A stretch of DNA of 5,628 bases from Clostridia bacterium (GTDB taxonomy: Bacteria > Bacillota > Clostridia > UBA1381): the NCBI GenBank assembly GCA_900751685.1, contig CAADSR010000087.1, positions 1 through 5,628 of the forward strand, in the 5' to 3' direction. The translations under genes and the position numbers were made by a program. Below are positions 1 through 5,628 of this stretch, in pieces. The first letter of the stretch is position 1; the number at the start of each line of letters is the position of its first letter. The notes under the pieces were generated by a model that was not told the origin of the DNA, searched no databases, and was given only the letters and a program-made list of their open reading frames with translations.

Positions 1-3000
1 ATGCGGTATCGGAAGTAAAGGATATCGGAGGAAAGCGCGGGGTATACATCACGAAAGGATTAGAGCGGGGGAAGGGATACTACTTCGGTGTCGCTGTGAA
101 GACCGACGTGGGTACCGGCGCGATGGGTTACACAAACACCAAAATGACCACGTGGAATGTCCCAGACCCGCCAACTGGCGTTGATGCGGTTACTTCCCAA
201 TCAGAACAGGGCCTGGTAACTGTAAAATGGAGCGCTCCAAGCAATGACGGAGGTACCGGAGTAACAGGCTATACTGTTTATGTTTATGATGCAGCGACCA
301 ACGAACGGGTCGATGCTTATAAGGACGGTATCCCTGCTTACATGAATACAGCGCAGGATGTAAGAGGCCTGGAAGCAGATAAAACTTATAAGTTTACGGT
401 TGTAGCTTCGAACGTAGTAGGTGATAGCGCAGAAAGTGCTTCTGTAGAGGCGGAAGCTGCCGGCAAACCGGGAGCAGCAGAGCAGGTCACAGCAGAAGCT
501 CTGAACAACACTACTGTTGAAGTAAAATGGGGCGCTGCTTCCCCACATGGTTTGGCAATTCAATATTACCAGATCAAATACCGTGAAAAAGGTACTACAG
601 ATTATACTATTGTAACACCAACGGTAGATAAACCTTTGAATGGGGATACTCGTGAATATGAGATTTCCGGACTTAAAGCAGATACGGAATACGAATTTGT
701 TATTTTGGCACACAACACAGCAGGCGATGGCCCGGAAACCATGGTTGAAGCAAAAACCATGCGGATCCCGACAAAACCGTTGATGGTTTCTGTAGAACCA
801 AATAACAATGACGGAGAATTAGTTGTAAAATGGAATGCGCCTGATTATGATTCAGGAACACCTGTTTTAGGCTATAATGTTTATGTGAAGGTACCTGGTT
901 CATCAGGAGAAGAGTTTGTATGGAATAAAATCAATGGCGAGACCTTGATTGGCGCCAGAGAAACATCCTATACGATCAATGGCGCAGGACTTTTAGTAAA
1001 CGGAACATCTTACGACGTTTATGTAACTGCAGTAAATAAAATCGGCGAAGGCGACCAATCCGATATTTTATCCGCCATACCGAGAAAACCGGCAAACGCT
1101 CCGGGAAATGTTACTGTAGAAGTTCAAAATGGAACAACAGTTCAGCTGGCCTGGGATGAGCCGACGGATGTTGGCGGCGGAGAAGCCTATATCCCGGATG
1201 GAGAAGCTGTAGCTGCCCCATATGAGATCGGTGTGGATGAACATTTTGATGATGTATCCATGGAACAGCTTACAGTGACGATAGATCACGTGAACAGAAC
1301 AGCAACTGTTTCTGGTTTGGAAAAGGGATCTTCCCATGTATTCCATGTCAGGATGCATACAACAGCAGGCATTGGCGCGGCAGGCTCAACCCAGTCTGTA
1401 CAGCTATGGTCTGACCCATCTTCACCGCTGAATGTAAATGCAACCCCGACAAATGCTTCCGGAGAAGTGCAAGTATCCTGGAGCAAGCCATCTGACCAGG
1501 GTGGAAATGATGTCAGCGAATATTTTGTCTATTATAAGAAAACAAATGATCAGGACACAGAAGCAAGCTGGACCAAATCAGATGCAGTCCCGGCGGCAGC
1601 AGATGGAGCTGACACAAGCACAGTCATTTCCAATCTCTCTAACGGTGTAAATTATGATTTCAAGGTCAGCGCAAAGAATGGGGCCGGAGAAGGCTTTGCA
1701 AGCCAGGCTGTTTCAGCTATTCCAAGAACACAGCCGAATACGCCGGTCATTAGTGCGATCCAGACTGGTGACACGATCGCGACGATCACGGATGTCACTG
1801 TTGAGGATAACGGCGGTGATACAGTATCTTCTTATAAAATTTATTTGAAAGAAAAAGGGGAAGCTGAATTTGCCTATGTAGACTCTATGACAGCTGTAAC
1901 AGGAGATTATTATAAGGATATGGTTATTTCCAATCTGGAAAACGGAAAATCATATCAGGTCTATGTAACAGCAGTCAACAGTGTTGGGGAATCTGAACCG
2001 TCCAATATTCAAGATGTAACAGCAGGTATGCCGTTAACACCGGAAAATTATACCCTGGAGGCAGGCAGGAACCTTGCTGTTGTAGCTAGTTACAACGCAG
2101 CTGAAGGAAACGGAAGCCCGATTTTAGGATACTATATTTACTATAGTACCGATCCAAATAAGGATTTGAATGAATGGGATGCTGTTACGACAGATTTATC
2201 CTATACTGCTTACGGCGTAGACAATGGTGATATCATTACAATGTCTGTCGCTGCCTATAACCAGTATGGAATCAGTCCAAGGACAGAGATCCGTAGTGTA
2301 TATGTTGGCTCGCCGAGTGTACCGCTCATTAAAAGCACTACCTTGTATAATCTATCCTCTACAGTAGAGGGAGATAAGACAGGTATTGATCTGACTTGGT
2401 CGGCGTCTGCAACAAACGGAAACCGTTTGCTCGGTTATACAGTTTATCTGAGTGAAGTCAAAGAAAATGGTACATTAGAAGATATTCAATCCTTTGATGT
2501 ACAGCCGGATGGCCAAGGGACTCTTCCGACATCTCTTAATATTCCGGCAAAGATCAATGACACAACAACACTTACATATGGAAAGCAATATGCAGTCCAG
2601 GTTGCTGCAGAAAACGGTGCAGGGCAAAGCTCAAGGTCAGCAGCAGAACGGTTCACCTTTGGAGTACCGCAGGCACCGAAGGATGTGCAGGTTGTTTTTG
2701 GATCTAATAAGCTGGATGTAAGCTGGAATGAGCCGGAAGACAATGACAGCCCGGTTACTGGATACCACGTGTATGTCAATGGAAGCGTTCATACTAGCGT
2801 GGATCTGGTACAAAATGAAAGCGGTAAATGGGATTATGTTGTAAATGGCCAGGTAGTCAAGACGGTGGATACCAGGGAGGAATTGAAAACAGGTTTGGCT
2901 GTGACGATCAATGACCTGGCAAACGGAAGCGAATATAATATTGAGGTTTCTGCAATCAATGCCAACGGGGAAGGAGCCAAATCTTCTTATAAAGAGGGTG

Positions 3001-5628
3001 TTCCGGCAACAGAGGCATCTGAGGTAAGAAATATTGAGGCAGTAGCAACCTCAGCGTCCAATATTGATCTGACCTGGAAAACACCATATTACAACGGTGG
3101 TGCATCCATTACAGATTATAAGATCGTTGGTTATGAAACAGATAAAGATGGAAACAAGCTAACCGGTGAGGACGGGAATCCAATCAAAGTAGAGGATAGC
3201 CAAATCACGAAGGGCGAGGGTGCAGTAACCGCTGCATCTGTAGCTGGATTAACAAAAGGAAAATATTATTTCTTTGAGATCAACGCGGTTACAAAAGCTG
3301 GTAACGGCGCAATTGGATCTTCTAATGTAGTAAGGACCTTTATTGAGCCGGACCGTCCAACAATCACAAAACTTATTTCAGGCACGACCAGTGATGAGAT
3401 ATTGCCATTAGAAGTTATTTGGGAAGCACCGGAATACACCGGCGAAACAGAAATCACTAGTTATGATATCTATGTAAATGAAGAATTTAAAATGAATACT
3501 GCTCCAATCAAAGCAAGCGAAAGAAGTTATGTCATTCGTGATAACCGGTTGAAGCGTGGTAATTCTTATGAGGTAGAAGTCGTTGCACACAACAGTGTGG
3601 GCGCGAGTGAGCGTTCTGTGAAGGGACTTGTAACAATGGGTACCCCGCCAGCGCCAACCAATGTTGGTGTAGCAGTACATGCGAACAGCCTGGATGTTTC
3701 CTGGTCTTTGGATAGCTTGGTCGGAAGTGTTATTACCGGTTACCGTATTTATTTTGAAGACCCAAGAAAAGGCGGTGTAGTAGCAAAAGCAACGGTTCGT
3801 GATCCGGAAGCAACCTTCTGTGAGATCACAATGCTATCATCTTCTTTGGAAACGGACGTTTATGTCGTAGCATTTAACGATATTGGGGACGGTGCTCCAT
3901 CAGATCCTATCCATGTAACAGTTGGTGCTCCAACAGAGCCGAAAATCACTTCTGTTACAAGGGAGTATGAAAAACTGATCGTGAACTGGGAAGAACCGGC
4001 AAGCGATAACGGAAATGCCATTTCAAAATACTATATTTATGTGGATGGTGTGAAAAATGGCGAAGTAATTAATGACATGACCGGAAGCCAGAGTTATACC
4101 ATTGAACAAATTGATGGGCAGAGCCTAGTTGGTGGTAAGGATTATAAAATTGCTGTTTATGCTGAAAATGCAAAAGGGATCAGCCAGCCAAGTGCTATTG
4201 TCACAGCAAATCCTTGGTCTAAACCAAACATTCCAGTGATCAGTGATGATATTACAGTTGGGGCAGGCGAATTTGAGTTTAAGTTTACAAAACCTGTCGG
4301 CAACGGGCTTCCTATTGCCGGATATAAAGTTTATATCGACGGTGTGGCAATCCCGGAAAATGCGCCAGAGACAGAAGGCGGCATGTATGCAGTGATCGAT
4401 ACGGATGCCTTGACAGCGCATGTTTATAATGTAGTAAATGGTGTAAAAGAAGGAACAGATGAATCTACAGGTTCGGAATATGAGTATGGCCATTTGTTCT
4501 ATATCTCGGCCTATACTTATACGGATAACGATGCCCATGAGATGCTGGAGAGTGTAACGCCGGAAGAAACGGGAATGGAGAAAGTAACGACCGGTATCCC
4601 GGAGACACCCCAAATTGTAAGCGCAGTTCCTGGAAATGAACAGATTGCCCTTGCATGGGAGCCGGTAAATGGTGTTGGCGGAGAGGTAGATTTCTATGAA
4701 GTGTCGTATACTTCTACAAAAGGCTCTGATACGGTTGAAATTTCAGACACCTCTTATACTGCAATAAGGCTTACCAATGGAGTAGTTTACAAATTTACCG
4801 TACGGGCACATAATGCGATCGGTTACAGTAATGTGAGTGAGACAATTGAAATTATGCCTGGAACACCGACAGCTCCGGAAATTACGACTGCGGTAGGTGA
4901 TAATGGTAAGGTAACGATCACATGGAAACCAGCCAAGTCCAATGTAGGGATGGTTTCAAAATATAAGATTTACCTGGACGGTGCGTTTGTTCAGGAAACG
5001 ACAAAAACAACAGCAGTACTGGCAGATTTGATCAATGGGCAGGAATATTCGTTCCGTGTTTCAGCGGTCAATGCAACCGGTGAAGGTGATAAATCAAACC
5101 AAGTAAAAGTTGTTCCCGGAACGATCCCGGGTGAAGTTTCAAATATTATCTATGAGGTAGTAGACGATAAGACTATTAAGCTGAAGTGGGATGCACCGGT
5201 AGATACCGGCGGCCTGGTCATCAAGGAATATGTGGTATCCGGCAGCGGTACGATCACAACAAACGGCAATGAGCCGGCAGCGACGGTCACAGACCTGGAG
5301 CCGGGCACAGCGTACACCTTCAGTGTGAGGGCAGTAAATGCAATCGGTGAAGGCGAGCCGGTCAATACTGATAGTATCAAAACGATGTCCGTTCCGTCGA
5401 ATCCGACCTGGAGCCTGGTAGAGTCTGCAAACGGCACGATCATTCCTCACTGGAATGTTCCGGCGGATGATGGCGGCGCTCCGATCTTAGGATACAACGT
5501 TTATTTGGATGATTCTACGACGCCGGTCAACAAAGAATTGATTACGGATCTGCAATACACTATCCGGACAGGGATCGAGACCGGTTCCACTTATAGAGTA
5601 AGCTTTACGGCGGTCAATAAAATCGGTG
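1..5628 (+). CDS. Giant multi-domain fibronectin type III repeat protein, internal fragment (both ends outside window)
   Basis: Codons read from base 3 to 5627 give 1,875 residues with no stop; bases 1-2 and 5628 belong to split codons, so the gene continues both ways. The whole segment is tandem FN3 domains (19 counted), each a roughly 90-residue beta-sandwich marked by a strand-B Trp, a Y-x-V-Y strand C, an L-x-x-G-x-x-Y corner and an A-x-N-x-x-G loop. FN3 arrays in bacteria usually act as spacers or binding modules in secreted or surface-anchored proteins, and I infer that role here. The segment has only one Cys (residue 1273 of the fragment), no transmembrane stretch, no signal peptide, no LPxTG motif and no catalytic domain that I recognise. 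The full protein must exceed 1,875 residues. No internal start is convincing. The reading frame and FN3 identity are firm; the function, localisation and host (Clostridia-like) are inference. Confidence 0.96.
3..161 (+). other. FN3 domain 1 (partial, C-terminal half only)
   Basis: Residues 1-53 of the fragment. The corner motif L20-x-x-G23-x-x-Y26 is followed by strand F and the loop T34-D-V-G-T-G-A-M-G42, with Thr where most repeats have Asn. Strands A to about D lie upstream of the window. The linker to the next domain is V-P-D-P-P at residues 53-57. This stretch is GC-rich (about 62 percent in bases 61-120) compared with the middle of the gene. Confidence 0.75.
162..464 (+). other. FN3 domain 2
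   Basis: Residues 54-154, a textbook copy. It opens with P-D-P-P, then shows strand-B W76 with P79, an N-D-G-G turn, Y90 of Y-T-V-Y, the corner L123/Y129, and N137 in the loop A-S-N-V-V-G. About 101 residues, slightly above the usual 85-95 for FN3, the excess being between strands C' and E. Confidence 0.9.
465..764 (+). other. FN3 domain 3
   Basis: Residues 155-254. Strand-B W176 (V-K-W), strand-C Y188/Y189 leading to Q-I-K-Y, corner L224-x-x-D227-x-x-Y230 (Asp in place of Gly), and N238 in A-H-N-T-A-G-D-G. The usual Pro after the Trp is replaced by A-A-S-P, a one-step shift. Confidence 0.9.
765..1085 (+). other. FN3 domain 4
   Basis: Residues 255-361. W277 in V-K-W-N-A-P, Y291 in L-G-Y-N-V-Y, corner around L331-x-x-G334-x-x-Y337, and N345 in A-V-N-K-I-G-E-G. 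The C'-E region is long (about residues 297-322). Its strand-C and FG-loop motifs closely match domain 19 at the protein level. Confidence 0.9.
1086..1409 (+). other. FN3 domain 5 (divergent, Thr-type FG loop)
   Basis: Residues 362-469. W384 is present with P387, followed by an unusually long acidic insertion (about residues 389-405) before strand-C Y407. The tyrosine corner reads L439-x-x-G442-x-x-H445, so the Tyr is replaced by His. The FG loop is T453-T-A-G-I-G-A-A-G461 rather than the common Asn form. Strand C lacks the Y-x-V-Y pattern (Y-E-I-G-V). Confidence 0.75.
1410..1727 (+). other. FN3 domain 6
   Basis: Residues 470-575. W493 with P496, a D-Q-G-G turn, Y507 in Y-F-V-Y-Y, an Ala-rich C'-E connection (A-A-A-D-G-A-D), corner L545-x-x-G548-x-x-Y551, and N559 in A-K-N-G-A-G-E-G. 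It ends in A-I-P-R, the same linker type as domain 4. Confidence 0.9.
1728..2027 (+). other. FN3 domain 7 (lacks strand-B Trp)
   Basis: Residues 576-675. The C-terminal half is canonical: Y611 in Y-K-I-Y-L, corner L645-x-x-G648-x-x-Y651, N659 in A-V-N-S-V-G-E-S. The strand-B region (about residues 589-602) reads D-T-I-A-T-I-T-D-V-T-V-E-D, with neither the core Trp nor the following Pro. The frame is intact on both sides, so this is substitution rather than a frameshift. Confidence 0.82.
2028..2309 (+). other. FN3 domain 8 (core Trp and tyrosine corner both replaced)
   Basis: Residues 676-769. The strand-B Trp position is Tyr (Y697 in A-S-Y-N-A-A). Strand C is normal (Y710 in L-G-Y-Y-I-Y-Y). 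The corner position reads V739-x-x-G742-x-x-I745, so the Tyr is Ile. N753 in A-Y-N-Q-Y-G keeps the FG-loop Asn. It is recognised as FN3 by register with its neighbours more than by its core residues. Confidence 0.75.
2310..2663 (+). other. FN3 domain 9 (enlarged)
   Basis: Residues 770-887, about 118 residues. W799 in D-L-T-W, Y812 in L-G-Y-T-V-Y-L, corner L857-x-x-G860-x-x-Y863, N871 in A-E-N-G-A-G. The extra length lies mainly between strands C' and E (about residues 818-855), a polar Asp/Gln/Thr-rich stretch, and before strand B. Confidence 0.85.
2664..2999 (+). other. FN3 domain 10 (enlarged)
   Basis: Residues 888-999, about 112 residues. The linker is V-P-Q-A-P, then W908 with P911, Y921 in Y-H-V-Y-V-N-G, corner L972-x-x-G975-x-x-Y978, and N986 in A-I-N-A-N-G-E-G. 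The C-to-E connection (about residues 928-965) is long and holds W-D-Y-V-V-N-G-Q, which may add a beta-hairpin. Confidence 0.87.
3000..3344 (+). other. FN3 domain 11 (enlarged, Thr-type FG loop)
   Basis: Residues 1000-1114. W1025 with P1028, a Y-N-G-G turn, Y1039, then a polar insertion at about 1045-1070 containing D-K-D-G-N-K and E-D-G-N-P. The corner is L1083-x-x-G1086-x-x-Y1089, and the FG loop is T1097-K-A-G-N-G-A-I-G1105, matching domains 1 and 5 instead of the Asn type. Confidence 0.87.
3345..3641 (+). other. FN3 domain 12
   Basis: Residues 1115-1213. W1140 with P1143, Y1154 in Y-D-I-Y-V-N-E, corner L1183-x-x-G1186-x-x-Y1189, N1197 in A-H-N-S-V-G. The A-B region carries a few extra residues (S-G-T-T-S-D-E). 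The domain is otherwise regular. Confidence 0.9.
3642..3926 (+). other. FN3 domain 13 (holds the only cysteine; tyrosine corner replaced)
   Basis: Residues 1214-1308. The linker is T-P-P-A-P. W1234 is present, but the Pro after it is missing (W-S-L-D-S-L). Strand C is Y1247 in G-Y-R-I-Y-F. The only Cys of the whole window, C1273, sits in T-F-C-E-I in strand E. The tyrosine-corner position is T1284, and N1292 in A-F-N-D-I-G-D-G is kept. Confidence 0.83.
3927..4214 (+). other. FN3 domain 14
   Basis: Residues 1309-1404. W1329 with P1332, a S-D-N-G turn, Y1343 followed by Y-I-Y-V-D-G, corner L1375-x-x-G1378-x-x-Y1381, N1389 in A-E-N-A-K-G. Strand C ends in the V-D-G turn typical of the later repeats in this array. 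Confidence 0.9.
4215..4595 (+). other. FN3 domain 15 (largest, most divergent)
   Basis: Residues 1405-1531, about 127 residues, the longest in the window. The strand-B Trp is Phe (F1428 in F-K-F-T-K-P). Strand C is canonical (Y1441 in Y-K-V-Y-I-D-G). An extra stretch of about 35-40 residues (roughly 1450-1490) separates it from strand F. The corner Tyr is F1499 and the FG-loop Asn is T1507, in the loop T-D-N-D-A-H-E. The insertion could fold as an additional hairpin or small subdomain; I recognise no family. Confidence 0.75.
4596..4862 (+). other. FN3 domain 16
   Basis: Residues 1532-1620, a compact copy of 89 residues. The linker is I-P-E-T-P, then W1552 with P1554, a N-G-V-G-G turn, Y1565 in F-Y-E-V-S-Y, corner L1590-x-x-G1593-x-x-Y1596, and N1604 in A-H-N-A-I-G. 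Confidence 0.9.
4863..5120 (+). other. FN3 domain 17
   Basis: Residues 1621-1706, the shortest complete copy at 86 residues. The linker is T-P-T-A-P. W1641 with P1643, Y1654 in Y-K-I-Y-L-D-G, corner L1676-x-x-G1679-x-x-Y1682, N1690 in A-V-N-A-T-G-E-G. Confidence 0.92.
5121..5387 (+). other. FN3 domain 18
   Basis: Residues 1707-1795. W1729 in L-K-W-D-A-P, a D-T-G-G turn, Y1743 in E-Y-V-V-S-G, corner L1765-x-x-G1768-x-x-Y1771, N1779 in A-V-N-A-I-G-E-G. Its codons are GC-richer (bases 5281-5340 are 60 percent GC) than those of domains 8-15. Confidence 0.92.
5388..5627 (+). other. FN3 domain 19 (partial, last strand outside window)
   Basis: Residues 1796-1875. W1817 with P1820, a D-D-G-G turn, Y1831 in L-G-Y-N-V-Y-L, corner I1858-x-x-G1861-x-x-Y1864 (Ile for Leu), N1872 in A-V-N-K-I-G at the very edge. 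Only strand G is missing, so the gene must continue beyond the window. Confidence 0.88.

Noticed and set aside
1..18. ATG at base 1 as a gene start
   Set aside because: That frame meets a stop (taa) at bases 16-18 after five codons, and the real frame begins at base 3.
201..713. Antisense open frame of 170 codons on the - strand
   Set aside because: It lies wholly opposite conserved FN3 domains 2 and 3. Its product is rich in Cys, Phe, Ser and Ile with no recognisable domain, as expected for the complement of a Thr/Glu/Val-rich gene.
1438..1848. Short + strand open frames in another frame
   Set aside because: Out of frame with the FN3 gene, Arg/Gln/Ser-rich and low in structure; the FN3 frame explains the same bases through domains 6 and 7.
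2523..2537. L-P-T-S-L as a possible sortase signal
   Set aside because: It is not LPxTG, lies in the middle of domain 9, and has no hydrophobic segment or basic tail after it.
2874..2885. Shine-Dalgarno-like gggagg before an in-frame TTG
   Set aside because: The spacing is only about two bases and the site lies inside the C-E connection of domain 10, so a start there would produce half a domain.
3141..3176. EF-hand calcium loop in domain 11
   Set aside because: D-K-D-G-N-K has Asp at positions 1 and 3 and Asn at 5, but Lys where the loop needs Gly at position 6 and Gly where it needs Glu at 12, with no flanking helices.
3621..3638. Shine-Dalgarno-like aaggga before an in-frame ATG (M1212)
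   Set aside because: It falls at the end of domain 12, inside a continuous array, with no stop upstream in frame; an internal start is not needed.
4125..4613. Antisense open frame of 162 codons on the - strand
   Set aside because: It is opposite FN3 domains 14-16, with a Cys/Arg/Ile-rich composition, no domain and overlapping shadows in other frames. It is a by-product of the sense gene.
5139..5450. Two overlapping antisense open frames near the right edge
   Set aside because: They overlap each other in different frames and are antisense to well-conserved domains 18 and 19; neither has a recognisable domain.
3..5627. RGD integrin-type cell-attachment motif, known in some FN3 domains
   Set aside because: Reading the full frame I found no R-G-D.

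Overview
The window is the interior of one very long protein-coding gene on the + strand. Reading codons from base 3, the frame stays open through base 5627: 1,875 codons with no stop, and neither the true start nor the true stop is inside. All other open frames, on both strands, are short shadows of this gene. There is no intergenic stretch, and I see no promoter, terminator, RNA gene, mobile element or CRISPR array.

The protein segment is a beads-on-a-string array of fibronectin type III (FN3) domains. I count 19: a C-terminal piece of one at the left edge, 17 complete domains, and one at the right edge that lacks only its last strand. Most show the FN3 hallmarks in order: a Pro-rich linker, a strand-B V-x-W followed by Pro, a Y-x-[VI]-Y strand C, an L-x-x-G-x-x-Y tyrosine corner, and an A-x-N-x-x-G strand-F end and FG loop. 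Domain length runs from about 86 to 127 residues, and neighbouring domains differ strongly in sequence, so this is an old, diverged array rather than a recent tandem expansion.

The source is probably a bacterium, and a Gram-positive gut-type Clostridia (Lachnospiraceae-like) organism would fit: very long FN3 array, almost no cysteine (one in 1,875 residues), intermediate GC with mixed AT- and GC-ending codons, and frequent ccg for proline. This assignment is inference from style only. The likely role is an extended extracellular or cell-surface stalk. The parts that would define function (signal peptide, catalytic or binding head, wall or membrane anchor) lie outside the window.

Points of interest are inside the array: a minor domain type (1, 5 and 11) sharing a T-x-x-G-x-G-A-x-G FG loop, several domains that have lost core aromatic residues (7, 8, 13, 15), an oversized domain 15, a run of enlarged domains 9-11, and a shift toward higher GC at both ends. 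I found no evidence for a new multi-gene system here.
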